Shown in pieces: positions 45,330-54,312 of a stretch of 64,000 nt of DNA. Within the stretch, counting starts at the first letter, position 1. Every line of letters begins with the position of its first letter. The notes beneath the pieces are model-generated. The model worked only from the letters and a program-made list of their open reading frames with translations. It did not search any database and was not told where the DNA came from. The stretch is from NCBI GenBank assembly GCA_965214875.1, contig OZ243980.1, positions 3,286,001 through 3,350,000 of the forward strand. Reading direction: 5' to 3'. The translations under genes and the position numbers were made by a program. The stretch is from CBDAUN01 sp965214875 (GTDB lineage Bacteria > Pseudomonadota > Gammaproteobacteria > Arenicellales > JAJDZL01).

Positions 45330-45411
45330 AATCGCATGCGCACTATGGCCGGCATAAGCAGACATGAAAGGCTGTCTCGGATTTTAGCAGCGGGCTGCAA
45401 GAATTAGTCGA

Positions 45412-45558
45412 ATGCCCGACCGCATGCCCGCCCCTGTTGCAAAAATTCCGCCAATAGCGAAGGTTGCGGACTGGTACGAGGCAAATGCGGACAGCCTGGT
45501 CGAGCGCTACTAGAGCATCGACCTTGAAAAGCTTCACCCCGAGCTTTGCAGAAACTAA
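45412..45558 (+). pseudogene. N-terminal remnant of a SAM-dependent methyltransferase
   Basis: The frame from ATG 45412 reads ...KVADWYEANADSLVERY, then TAG at 45511, then SIDLEKLHPELC, then TAA at 45556. The YxxNADxLxxRY-S-xxxExxHP pattern is the start of class I methyltransferases often seen in bacteria. The in-frame TAG lies exactly between two conserved parts. Nothing of the SAM-binding core remains downstream. The rest of 45330-45883 has no supported gene. Confidence 0.55.
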
Positions 45559-45883
45559 AACTCAGGCATAGCTTTCAGGTTTACGCAGGTGACTGTTCCA
45601 ATTTAATAATATCGCATGGAGCTGCCATGAAGCCGCAGGATGCGGTGTCAGTTCAGCCGTCGGAGTTCCAGACGGGCTGAACAATCCCGCGCAGATGAAA
45701 GGGGAAAGCATGCGCGAAAAAATGCAGCAAGCGCCTCTCGAAAACGAGAATGCGGCCTCGGCGGAACAATTCTCTTGACAAAAGCGGTTCCATGTAATAT
45801 AGTTCAGAAGGCCGGCGATGCCCTAAGCGGCGAATCGCCGGCGGCATGAGTTTCAGCTTCAATGAATTAGGGAGGATATCCGC

Positions 45884-46462
45884 ATGAAGAAAATATCGGC
45901 AATCGCCGCGGCGGCCATTGCGCTTGCGACGACCGCGCAGCTGTCCGCGGACTACAGAATGGTGGAGGGGGTGGCAGCGGAACTGAAAGTGGCCGATGTC
46001 CAGGTCAGGGAGGGGAAGAACGCGAAATTCGTCCTCATATTGTCCCGCCCGCTCGACTTCGACATTCGCTATGCCTACCGCACCCGCGACCTTACGGCCA
46101 AGGCGGGCAAGGACTACGTGGCGGAAAGCGGCCTGTTCGTAATTCCCGCCGGAACGCGGCTGATGCCGCTCGAGATCAGGACGCTCAAGGACGATGTCAT
46201 CGACAAGAACAGTTTTGAACTGGCGCTGTCGGACTTCGAGACATACGGCTACGGAAAGGTTTGGGGACAGTATGCCTGGACCGACTGGTGGCGCGTCGAA
46301 GGCCTGGCGCTGGAGATAACGGCTAAAGCCCATATCGCGAACGCCTTGGACGGAGCCGGAAGCCGGAGCGAGCCCGGAAGCAGCAAGACGAAGCGCTATA
46401 ACTCGGGATCATCCAGGAGCTACAACAGCCGCGACAATCGCGGCGAAATGATGGGCAGATGA
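45884..46462 (+). CDS. Secreted Calx-beta-like protein
   Basis: 192 aa. Signal peptide KKISAIAAAAIALATTAQLSA, then a single Calx-beta-like domain: VADVQVREGKNAKFVLILSRPLD, AKAGKDYVAESGLF, IPAGTRLMPLEI and LKDDVIDKNSFELALSD. A Ser/Arg/Asn-rich tail follows. Calx-beta domains bind calcium and occur in surface or matrix proteins. AGGGAGGA lies 7 nt before the ATG. The GC content is higher than in the flanking genes, which hints at acquisition. Confidence 0.7.
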   Translation: MKKISAIAAAAIALATTAQLSADYRMVEGVAAELKVADVQVREGKNAKFVLILSRPLDFDIRYAYRTRDLTAKAGKDYVAESGLFVIPAGTRLMPLEIRTLKDDVIDKNSFELALSDFETYGYGKVWGQYAWTDWWRVEGLALEITAKAHIANALDGAGSRSEPGSSKTKRYNSGSSRSYNSRDNRGEMMGR

Positions 46463-46482
46463 TTCCGTAGGCGCGTATAACC

Positions 46483-46661
46483 GGCGTTTGCCAGAAAATC
46501 GAAATGATATCGTTTTTCAATGAAAACAGCCGTATGGCGGCGGGCGGGCGGAGGCGCAGAATTTGCGGACAGCGCGGATTTGCTGCCGGAATCTTCGAGG
46601 AGAAGCGATGCGACCGGCCCGCTCCGCCCGGCTCAAGGTCGGCGCGATGCTGATCGAAAAC
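46483..46661 (+). repeat. Decayed left-end relic of the ISNCY-like element
   Basis: It starts with TTGCCAGAAAATC, like the element's inverted repeat, followed by recognisable parts of the transposase 5' region: GCGGACAGCGCGGATTT, ATCTTCGAGGA, AAGCGATGCG and GGCCCGCTCCGCCC. Many small deletions and substitutions are present, and the homology ends after about 180 bp. It is therefore an older insertion than the two large copies. Confidence 0.7.
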
Positions 46662-46705
46662 GCTTGATATCGGAGCCGGCACCTGTCGCGATACGGCTAA
46701 ATTAA

Positions 46706-46945
46706 CCGATATGGGTCATCGCTATCGAACCGTCGAATACGCTCCACAAAAGCCAGGCGATTCGCTGGCTCGATGACAAGCTCCCGAAACTGCGAAAAGT
46801 GGTCCTATTGGGCGAACGCTACGAAGGGACCGTCATAGGCGCAGTGTGGATGCATGTCGCGAGGGCGGAAAGAAAGTATGCGTTCCGGCGCGTGGTCAAC
46901 ATGCTCAAGCGCGGCAGGCCGCTCTACATCACGGGCCCCCTTTGA
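46706..46945 (+). other. Unrecognised open stretch of 79 codons, probable remnant
   Basis: Open from after a TAA at 46703 to TGA at 46943. The translation contains SQAIRWLDDKLPKLRKVVLL and RRVVNMLKRGRPLYITGPL and looks protein-like, but there is no ATG near its beginning and I recognise no family. It follows directly on the IS relic. From here to 47567 nothing else is supported. Confidence 0.3.
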
Positions 46946-47567
46946 ACCGGCGCAAGGTTTTTGAGAGATTCCAGGCTATGATAATAGCAGACGCTGGCCA
47001 AGGATTACGGACTCTTCTCCCAAATTGGCAATTAGAGTCTAAAATTGCCCGCGAGGCCTTAGAGATCGCTGGATTCATGGCATGATTCTTGCTGGAGAGT
47101 GCCAGCGGCGACCGGCGGCGTGCCCGAGGGATAATGCGTCGCAAGATGGCGGCGGATGCCGCCGGCTGCCAAAGCGCCGACCCTGTTTGCAGCGCATGCA
47201 TATTCGGCGATAAAGTCTTGTCTCGTTAACAATACACAATCCCTGCACTCGGGTAATTCGCAAAAAAGCGTAGAATGTTGGACCGCATTGATCCGAAGAG
47301 ATCATCCGCTCCGGCTCGCCAACAGTCAAAAGCTGGGCAAAACTGGTTTGATTTGTCGGTCAGCTGTATGCCAAACCCGCCGACCACGAATTAGCAAAAA
47401 GTGCGCGACCTGCTCGGAGTCAAGCTGAACATCGTTTAGAACCTGTCCAGTAGCGAGACATCCAATCCCAGAAATTTACGATTCGCATCAACAGAATATG
47501 ACAAATATTCAAAAAGAACTTCGGCTTAATCGGTATCCGAAGCCCTGCAAACACATAGGGCAAGTCG

Positions 47568-48757
47568 GTGTCCGGGTTCAGATACATATGAGACCGCCCG
47601 CTTCCTCCCTTCGGATTGCGTCCTTCGGGAGGAGGCGGGCGCGCGAAAAATTTTGAGGTAGCATAGTGCTTGATACAAATCCAACAGCCGAAAGGCGGGA
47701 GATAGCACCATGCAAATCAAATGTCCGCACCGCAAATTTTATCGCCTCGACGCGATCCGCGACGAACTTTCGCCGCAGGCCGCCGAGCGCTTCGACAGTC
47801 TCGCGCTGTTCGACCAGCTTCGCCTCGAGGGCGTAACCGAAGCGACCGCCCTGAAGGCGATCGGCTGCTCCCGGGCGACGCTCTACCGCTGGAAGCGGCG
47901 CCTGCGCGAGCAGGGCGTCCGCGCCCTGGCCAACCGCTGCCGCCGTCCTCGCCGGGTGCGGCAGCGCCAATGGACCGCCGCCGAGCTCGAGCTGGTGCGC
48001 CAGGCGCGGCAGCGCTTTCCGCTGCGGGGGCGCGCCAAGATCCGCGCCGTGCTGGCGCGCGAGCACGGCTTCGCGCCCAGCGAGTCCGCCACCGGGCGCA
48101 TGATCGCCCGCCTGGTCCGCACCGGCCGGGCCGAGCCCGTCGCGTTCCACTGCGGGCGCGTGAAACCCAAGAGGCAACGCAAGTTCGATCGCCACGCCCG
48201 GCGCCGGCGCTGCGGCGCCCGCGGGCGAAAGCCCGGCCAGATGGTCCAGATCGACCACCTGAGCGTCGCCATCGAGGCCGGCTTCTGCGTCAAGGAGTCC
48301 GAGGCCGTATGCCCGGTATCGAAGCTTTGCTGCATGCGCGCCTACTCGCGCGCCACCGCCGCCTGCGCCTCGACATTCCTCGACCGCCTGATCCGCCAGG
48401 CGCCGTTCGATATCGAGTCGGTGCAGGTCGACGGCGGCAGCGAGTTCATGGCCGAGTTCGAGACCGCCTGCCAGCGGCGCGGCATCGCCCTGTTCGTGCT
48501 GCCGCCCAGAAGCCCCAAATATAACGGCTGCGTCGAGCGCGCCAACGCGGCCGGCCGCTACGAGTTCCACCAGTTCTACGCCGGCGAGCTCAGCGTCGGC
48601 GCCCTGAACGTCGAGCTGGCCGAATTCGAGCGCTTCTACAACGCCTACCGGCCGCATCAGGCGCTCGGACAACGCACGCCCATGCAGGCGTATAATGAAA
48701 ACTTCGACCAAAGCGCACTTGCCGCCTGAAAAGTCTCACATGTAGTGAACCCGTACA
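47568..48757 (+). mobile_element. IS481-like insertion sequence
   Basis: About 1190 bp. The left end TGTCCGGGTTCA...ACATATGAGAC pairs with the right end, whose complement begins TGTACGGGTTCA...ACATGTGAGAC. AAGTCG occurs on both sides (47562-47567 and 48758-48763), a likely 6-bp target duplication. A single intact transposase gene is inside, with much higher GC than the flanks. The exact left end may differ by 1 nt. Confidence 0.85.
47710..48729 (+). CDS. IS481-like transposase (DDE, rve integrase core)
   Basis: 339 aa. An N-terminal helix-turn-helix (ATALKAIGCSRATLYRWKRR) is followed by an rve core with the DDE triad: VQIDHLS, VQVDGGSEF, and NGCVERANAAGR with the Glu. The C-terminus is YNAYRPHQALGQRTPMQAY, typical of IS481/IS3-type enzymes. 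All catalytic residues are present and the frame is intact, so the element may be active. Confidence 0.9.
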   Translation: MQIKCPHRKFYRLDAIRDELSPQAAERFDSLALFDQLRLEGVTEATALKAIGCSRATLYRWKRRLREQGVRALANRCRRPRRVRQRQWTAAELELVRQARQRFPLRGRAKIRAVLAREHGFAPSESATGRMIARLVRTGRAEPVAFHCGRVKPKRQRKFDRHARRRRCGARGRKPGQMVQIDHLSVAIEAGFCVKESEAVCPVSKLCCMRAYSRATAACASTFLDRLIRQAPFDIESVQVDGGSEFMAEFETACQRRGIALFVLPPRSPKYNGCVERANAAGRYEFHQFYAGELSVGALNVELAEFERFYNAYRPHQALGQRTPMQAYNENFDQSALAA

Positions 48758-48899
48758 AAGTCGTGCTCATGGCGGCAAAAGTGGATAAAATCATTCACGG
48801 TCTAATCAGTTGGTTTCGCATTCTGGAACACGCTTTTGCGCTCGGGCGTTTGAGTCGATCAAGGAAAACATCAATTCGCAATTCACATCAGGAGCGACA

Positions 48900-49661
48900 A
48901 TGGCAAACGGTTCTGCGGCGGAGGAAATCTGGGAGCTCATAAGGGAGACCCGGGTCGACATGCGCAAGTTTCAGGTCGGCATGGACAAGTTTGATGTCAA
49001 CATGCGCAAGTTTCAGGCCGGCATGGAGGAGCTTCGCGCGAGCCAGAGGGAAACAGAGAGGCTGTTGCAGGAAGTGGCCGAGGAGCAGAAGGAAGCCAAG
49101 AAGTTGGTGCAGGAAGTGGCCGAGGAGCAGAAAAAGACTGATGAGCAGTTGAAAGCGACCGACCGGCAGCTGAAAGCGACCGACCGGCAGCTGAAAGCGA
49201 CCGACAGCCGTTTCAACACCCAGTGGGGGCGGCTGGTGGAGTCGCTGGTGGAGGGCAGCCTGGTGCCGCTGTTGCGGGCCCGCGGCATCGATGTGCGCCA
49301 GACCTTCCGCCGGGCGGAGGCGGAGTTCTTCACGGACAGCGGCGAGCGCCGGCAAAAGGAGTTCGACATCCTGGCGGCCAACGGCGACGAGGCGGTGGCG
49401 GTGGAGGTCAAGACGACCCTGACTCCGGACATGGTGAAATACTTCCTGTCGGCGATGGAGGATTTCAAGCGCTATTTCCCGGTCTACGGCGACAAGCGGG
49501 TGCACGGCGCGGTGGCGTATCTGAGAAGCGAGTCGGAGGCGGCGAAGTACGCCGAGCGGCAGGGGCTGTTCGTGGTGCGGGCGACCGGGGACAGCGCGAG
49601 CATCGTCAATGCGGAGTGGTTCGTGCCCAAGGCGTTCCCGTCGCGCGAGGCGGGCGGCTGA
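48900..49661 (+). CDS. Coiled-coil DUF3782-like PD-(D/E)XK protein
   Basis: 253 aa from the ATG with AGGAGC 6 nt upstream. Residues 20-105 form a long coiled coil with repeats: MRKFQ..GM twice, EVAEEQK twice, and LKATDRQ nearly three times. The C-terminal part (110-245) has a nuclease-like core: RQKEFDILAANGDEAVAVEVKTTL (D...ExK). DUF3782 proteins are common in genomes rich in repeats and are of unknown function. It starts 142 nt after the IS481-like element and shares its high GC content. Confidence 0.75.
   Translation: MANGSAAEEIWELIRETRVDMRKFQVGMDKFDVNMRKFQAGMEELRASQRETERLLQEVAEEQKEAKKLVQEVAEEQKKTDEQLKATDRQLKATDRQLKATDSRFNTQWGRLVESLVEGSLVPLLRARGIDVRQTFRRAEAEFFTDSGERRQKEFDILAANGDEAVAVEVKTTLTPDMVKYFLSAMEDFKRYFPVYGDKRVHGAVAYLRSESEAAKYAERQGLFVVRATGDSASIVNAEWFVPKAFPSREAGG
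49147..49209 (+). repeat. Three tandem 21-bp repeats coding heptads
   Basis: The unit is CTGAAAGCGACCGACCGGCAG, repeated with small changes, coding LKATDRQ, LKATDRQ and LKATDSR. It lengthens the coiled coil by one heptad per unit, so the copy number could change by slippage without a frameshift. Confidence 0.8.
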
Positions 49662-50112
49662 AGCCGCAGGCGAAAGCTGGCTGGAGTTTAAGGCGCATCG
49701 GAACCCATTGCAGATCCGGCCTCTTCCCCAATAGCCGCTGGCGGCCACAATCTTCAACCCCGGAACGTTTATCGCATCCTGTTTCGGATCGGGTCGATTC
49801 CGATGCACGAACCATGCACGATTCAACGCGCTCAAGCTCGGAAATCCATCAATCCGGTTCAGCAAATGGACGTGAGCAGAAACCAGCTATATCGTTCCTG
49901 AAGGTCAGCTCGATTAGCGAGGAAAACCGCACAAGTCATGTTGGAAAGCAAGCAAATCCAGATCTTGAACAGTGTTCGTTCGATCATGCGGGACAGCAGT
50001 TTTTTGCGGATTCCATGGAATCCAGAAGCGATCAGCTTGTGCCTTGTCCGCAAGCTGAGATGCAGGGTATCAGATCGGGCCGGCAACATCAGGAAGATCC
50101 GAAACTAGCCGC
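49662..50112. other. Intergenic stretch, no supported gene
   Basis: About 450 bp between the DUF3782-like gene and the ectoine hydrolase gene. I see no coding sequence or clear signal in it. Confidence 0.35.
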
Positions 50113-51300
50113 ATGACCATGTCGAATAGAGCAAACAATTTCACCCAATCCGAATTTGCAGAACGCATTCGAAAAACACGTGGCGCAATGGAAGATGCCG
50201 GTATCGAACTTTTGATTGTGGTCGATCCGTCAAATATGAACTGGCTAAGCGGATATGACGGCTGGTCGTTCTACACCCATCAATGCGTGCTATTAACATT
50301 GACCGACGGGCCAATCTGGTGGGGACGCACGATGGATGCCGCCGGCGCATTGCGTACAGTTTTCATGCCGAACTCACAAGTTATTCCCTATCCGGACCAC
50401 TACGTGATGAGCACTGAGCGCCATCCAATGGAGCATTTGGCACAATTCATCATGGAGCATGGCTGGGCAGGACTTTCCATCGGAGTCGAACTGGAGAACT
50501 ACTATTTTTCAGCAAAGGCATATCTGGCACTGCGCGAAGCATTGCCGCATGCTTCGTTCATTGACGCAACCGGGCTGGTCAACTTAAGGCGCACAATAAA
50601 GTCTGAGCAGGAATTAGTCTACATGAAACGCGCAGGAACTATTGTCGCGTCAATGCATAAGCGAATCCTCGAGCTGATCGAGCCAGGCATGCGCAAAAAC
50701 GATCTGATTGCTGAGGTCTACAAGACCGCGATACGCGGAACACCGGAATTTGGCGGCGACTACCCTGCAATCGTTCCGATGGCACCATCCGGGCCGGATG
50801 CTTCGGCGGCCCATTTAACGTGGAATGACCTGCCGCTTAAGTCAGGCGAGGGAACATTTTTTGAAATAGCTGGCTGTCATAGGCGCTATCACTGTCCTCT
50901 ATGCCGGACGATTCATCTCGGCAAGCCTCCAAAGAAGTTTCTCGATGCCGAGCAGGCAGTGCTAGAGGGCATGGAGGCAGGACTTGATGCCGCACGGGCC
51001 GGCAATGTAGCCGAAGACATAGTCAAGGCGTTCAACCGCGTTGTCAATCGCTATGGCTTCTACAAAGAAAGCCGGATGGGCTATCCAGTCGGAGTCAGCT
51101 ACCCTCCGGATTGGGGCGAGCGAACCATCAGCTTTCGCCTAGGCGATCGTTCAGTGCTGAGGGAAAACATGACCTTTCACTTCATGACAGCGTTGTGGCA
51201 GGACGACTGGGGATTTGAAATCACCGAGAGCTTCATCGTCCGCGGCGGTGCGCCGGAATTGCTGGCGAGCTACCCGCGCAAACTGTTTGTCAAGAACTAA
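50113..51300 (+). CDS. doeA: Ectoine hydrolase DoeA (M24 aminopeptidase-like)
   Basis: 395 aa. A creatinase/aminopeptidase P fold with an N-terminal domain (DPSNMNWLSGYDGWSFYTHQ, WWGRTMDAAGALRTVFM) and a C-terminal pita-bread domain (HLTWNDLPLKSGEGTFFEI, MGYPVGVSYPPDWGERTISF). These segments are those of ectoine hydrolase, which opens the ectoine ring to N-acetyl-diaminobutyrate. DoeB and the later genes of ectoine breakdown are not adjacent, so use as a carbon and nitrogen source would depend on genes elsewhere. Ectoine degradation suggests a saline habitat. Confidence 0.8.
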   Translation: MTMSNRANNFTQSEFAERIRKTRGAMEDAGIELLIVVDPSNMNWLSGYDGWSFYTHQCVLLTLTDGPIWWGRTMDAAGALRTVFMPNSQVIPYPDHYVMSTERHPMEHLAQFIMEHGWAGLSIGVELENYYFSAKAYLALREALPHASFIDATGLVNLRRTIKSEQELVYMKRAGTIVASMHKRILELIEPGMRKNDLIAEVYKTAIRGTPEFGGDYPAIVPMAPSGPDASAAHLTWNDLPLKSGEGTFFEIAGCHRRYHCPLCRTIHLGKPPKKFLDAEQAVLEGMEAGLDAARAGNVAEDIVKAFNRVVNRYGFYKESRMGYPVGVSYPPDWGERTISFRLGDRSVLRENMTFHFMTALWQDDWGFEITESFIVRGGAPELLASYPRKLFVKN

Positions 51301-51427
51301 TCGCAAGACAACATGACAACACGGCAGACAGGCAACGGATGGTCGCGCGTGACTGGCTACAACCACACGGTCTGGGCTTTCGCGCACGGGCGCAGGCGGT
51401 AACACAAATGCGCATGTCGATTTCGAA

Positions 51428-52360
51428 TTGAATGAACAGCTAGGTCAATCCAATTGCCAGGACCGATCGATCAGGATCGGGCTTTTCGGCAGCTTATGCA
51501 ATTTCACTCGCGTTGCTCTGGAATCGCTGATTGCTGAGGATATCACCCCTTCGTATCTTATTTTGCACGGCTACGGCGCAGCTTGCAACTCACACGGCTT
51601 GCCGGCTGGTGACCTGCTTGCGCCCGCACAGCCGGAAATTCTCCGACTGTGCGACAAGCATCGAATCGTCACCCATTTTGTTCAATCAGATGCCGATAGC
51701 CTTGCAGATTTTGCCATTTGCCGCCCATCCGATTGCATGCTGTTGGCATGCTTTCCGAGCGCATTGCCAATGTCGATAGCCGAAAGGGCCGGAAGTGGCT
51801 GCTTTAACATCCATCCTTCGCTGCTGCCGCGATATAGAGGTCCCAACCCGCTTTTTTGGCAGTTGCGGCTTGGCGAGCGCCATACCGGTGTGACAGTGCA
51901 TCGTGTGAGTGCGCAACTGGACTGCGGAGATATAGTTTTTGCAAAGCAACTTCAGTGGAAGTCGGGTCTCAGAATTGGTCAGATTGAACGCATTCTCGTC
52001 AGCGGAGCGGTTCAAGCCTTTCGTCAATTGCTGGGCCAGGAACACCCTAAACGATGGTCATTGATCAAGCAGGACTCGAATCGAGCCACTTTCCATCCAC
52101 ATCCTCGAGACAGCGACTATGCAGTGAGCTGCAATGAACATGCGCAAACGGTGTATCAATTTGTTCGTGCATATGGCGGAGCGCATTTTCCGCTTTCAGT
52201 CCTCACAAATGCAAATCAGGTCGCCATCAAAGATGCTGTCTCATGGCGGTCCGGAGTGAATGGCGCGGACTCGATGCTTGCCGGCGGCGACGCGATGACC
52301 GTTGAGTTTACTGATGGACTGGTCGGATTCGAGGTGGCAAACGCTGGTCGCATCAGTTAG
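51428..52360 (+). CDS. Formyltransferase-like protein
   Basis: 310 aa. The formyltransferase N-domain is present: SIRIGLFGSLCNFTRVALES, then GCFNIHPSLLPRYRGPNPLF, GVTVHRVSAQLDCGDIV. These match the methionyl-tRNA formyltransferase core (SLLPRYRG and HxS...D), with Asn-Ile-His as in active enzymes. The C-terminal part is poorly conserved and lacks an obvious Fmt C-domain, so it may formylate another acceptor. The start is the ATG at 51428; the preceding gene ends about 130 nt earlier on the same strand. Confidence 0.7.
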   Translation: MNEQLGQSNCQDRSIRIGLFGSLCNFTRVALESLIAEDITPSYLILHGYGAACNSHGLPAGDLLAPAQPEILRLCDKHRIVTHFVQSDADSLADFAICRPSDCMLLACFPSALPMSIAERAGSGCFNIHPSLLPRYRGPNPLFWQLRLGERHTGVTVHRVSAQLDCGDIVFAKQLQWKSGLRIGQIERILVSGAVQAFRQLLGQEHPKRWSLIKQDSNRATFHPHPRDSDYAVSCNEHAQTVYQFVRAYGGAHFPLSVLTNANQVAIKDAVSWRSGVNGADSMLAGGDAMTVEFTDGLVGFEVANAGRIS

Positions 52361-52488
52361 CGTTTGCTCGCAGTCGCAACCACTCGCAGGTCCGAAAATT
52401 TTGCTTTTGCACTGCCACTTACATCCAATCATTCGCAAATCACCATCGGTTATCCCCGTAAGTGTCTACACAAACAAGAAAAAATATT

Positions 52489-52518
52489 TTGCTTTTGCAC
52501 TTTCTATCGCGATATAAT
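52489..52518 (+). promoter_or_regulatory. Candidate promoter of the penicillin-binding protein gene
   Basis: TTGCTT (52489-52494), an 18-nt spacer and a consensus TATAAT (52513-52518), about 100 nt upstream of the start. The -35 shares T-T-G with the consensus. A similar TTTTGCTTTTGCACT block occurs 90 nt earlier. Confidence 0.45.
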
Positions 52519-52617
52519 CAAACAATCATGTTATTTAGCATGATCTTTTTGGTTGGTTGAGCATAATCTCTATAGTTAATTCCTGATAATCCGTAGCGTC
52601 CGCTCCGTCTATATGTG

Positions 52618-53925
52618 ATGCGCAAGAACGGCCCCGCACACCCTTCTTACGAAAGAAGCATGCATCGCATGCGAGCTGCCTACAATGTCAGCCAGGTGCC
52701 TAAGCGCACCACATCGTTCAGGTATTTTGTCGCACTGGGGTCGCTTTTCGCAATCCTCGCCTATCCCTTTACGGTTGCCGAAACCGGCCTGTATTCGCAA
52801 AATGTCTGGGGCGTTCGCAAAGAGCATGTCGCCGAATCGATCTCCGCGTATGCGCTCAAGTCTACGAATCTGCCGGAACAGGCATCGCTGAACGTAGATG
52901 ACCGTCAGTACGATGTACGGTTGAACTACACCCTTGATCAGGAACTGAACGACTACGTGGACAAATTGCTTGAGAAATACAATCCCGACTATGCCGCAGT
53001 CGTCGCTATGCAGCCTGATACCGGACGCATCCTGTCGGTGTCGAGCCATGTTCGTGGCGAACCGAGCGATAATCTCGCGCTTCATTCAGGATATCCGGCC
53101 GCATCAATCTTCAAGATTGTCACCGCCGCAGCTGCAATCAATGAAGGCGAGGCATCGCCATCGACAACCTACAAGTTCAATGGTAAAAGCACCACCTTGT
53201 ACAAGAAAAATGTTTTGCGGCATAAGGACAACAAGTGGACTCGCAAGGTTTCCTTGAAGCAAGCGTTCGCAACATCAATCAACACGGTATTCGCCCGCAT
53301 GGGCATTTATCAGGTTGGCGGAGACAAACTGAGCGACTACGCTGACGACTTTGGGTTCAACAGCAATCTTAATAGTGACTTGCCAATCGAACCGAGCGTG
53401 ACCAACTTCGATCAAATGAACGAATGGGAGATAGCCGAAGTCGCTTCCGGGTTCACTCGCACGACCACACTAAGTCCTGTGCATGCCGCTACAATCGTTT
53501 CTGCGGTAGTCAACGACGGCATCAAGGCCGACCCGTATTTGGTCGACGCGGCATATCGGCTGGATGGTCCTTTGGTATACGAAGCACAAAACAGTTCAGC
53601 CCCGACGATGCTGAAGCCTGAATCGGCTCAGCACATACGCACCTTGATGCGCGAGACGGTCCGAAGAGGGTCAGCGCGCAAATCATTCAAGAATTTTTTC
53701 AAAGGCGCCTACGAGACTCTGGATGTCGGAGGCAAAACTGGCTCGCTAACCGGTGTTAATCCGAAAGGCAGGACCGAGTGGTTCGCCGGCTACGGCGACA
53801 ACGGTAGCGACAAAATCGTTGTCGCGGCGGTCATCGTCAACAAGGAAAAGTGGTATGTCAAGCCTGCCTATGTCGTGCGCAAGACTTTGGAAGAGTACTT
53901 TAAGCCGTCCATAGGCACCAGTTGA
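52618..53925 (+). CDS. Penicillin-binding protein, transpeptidase domain
   Basis: 435 aa. One N-terminal membrane segment (FRYFVALGSLFAILAYPFTV) is followed by a transpeptidase domain with SxxK (ASIFKI), SxN (SIN in FATSINTVF) and KTG (GGKTGSL). There is no glycosyltransferase domain and no clear PBP dimerisation region, so it is a short monofunctional enzyme similar to cell-division or repair PBPs of unknown specificity. GTG 52615 is a possible start one codon earlier. Confidence 0.85.
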   Translation: MRKNGPAHPSYERSMHRMRAAYNVSQVPKRTTSFRYFVALGSLFAILAYPFTVAETGLYSQNVWGVRKEHVAESISAYALKSTNLPEQASLNVDDRQYDVRLNYTLDQELNDYVDKLLEKYNPDYAAVVAMQPDTGRILSVSSHVRGEPSDNLALHSGYPAASIFKIVTAAAAINEGEASPSTTYKFNGKSTTLYKKNVLRHKDNKWTRKVSLKQAFATSINTVFARMGIYQVGGDKLSDYADDFGFNSNLNSDLPIEPSVTNFDQMNEWEIAEVASGFTRTTTLSPVHAATIVSAVVNDGIKADPYLVDAAYRLDGPLVYEAQNSSAPTMLKPESAQHIRTLMRETVRRGSARKSFKNFFKGAYETLDVGGKTGSLTGVNPKGRTEWFAGYGDNGSDKIVVAAVIVNKEKWYVKPAYVVRKTLEEYFKPSIGTS

Positions 53926-54043
53926 CTAGCCGAAGTGGCGAATCTATTTCGGATTCACTTTAATCTTCTTTGCCGGCTTCGGCAACCGACTGCAAATACA
54001 GATGGGCGCCCCTGCTTGAATGCCTTGTCTGCCATTTATCGGC

Positions 54044-54306
54044 CTACTTGACGGCCTTCCTCCGATTGCACGGTCTGCAAAGCATTTGGCGGTTCTCCGC
54101 AATAGTCTTTCCGCCATCCGGCCACGGACCGATGCGGCCACCTTCCATTTCATCAACGCCGAAAATTCTCGTTGCAAAGCGGACCCCACTCAACGCCTTT
54201 CATTTGCTTGCGATAGTTGGTGAATTTTGCGTTGACCCAATCTATAACAGAGCGAAAGCGGTTCCATAGGGCAATCGCGGTCGCGGCCCATTGATGATCA
54301 GAAATA
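54044..54306 (-). pseudogene. 3' part of a decayed DUF262/HNH protein gene
   Basis: Two frames carry successive parts. One reads SDHQWAATAIALWNRFRSVI and WVNAKFTNYRKQMKGVEWG, the C-terminal side of DUF262 proteins. The other reads IFGVDEMEGGRIGPWPDGG and KTIAENRQMLCRPCNRRKAVK-stop, an HNH nuclease end in which the usual DHxxPW is GRIGPW. A deletion or frameshift lies between the two parts near 54175. The 5' continuation is beyond the ISNCY-like copy B at 56120-56264. DUF262/HNH proteins are relatives of GmrSD-type restriction enzymes. Confidence 0.65.
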
Positions 54307-54312
54307 TAACTA

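Noticed and set aside
48888..49865. 325-codon minus-strand open frame opposite the DUF3782-like gene
   Set aside because: It is a GC-rich shadow of a better-supported gene with a good ribosome site; its translation is Leu/Arg/His-rich and without motifs.
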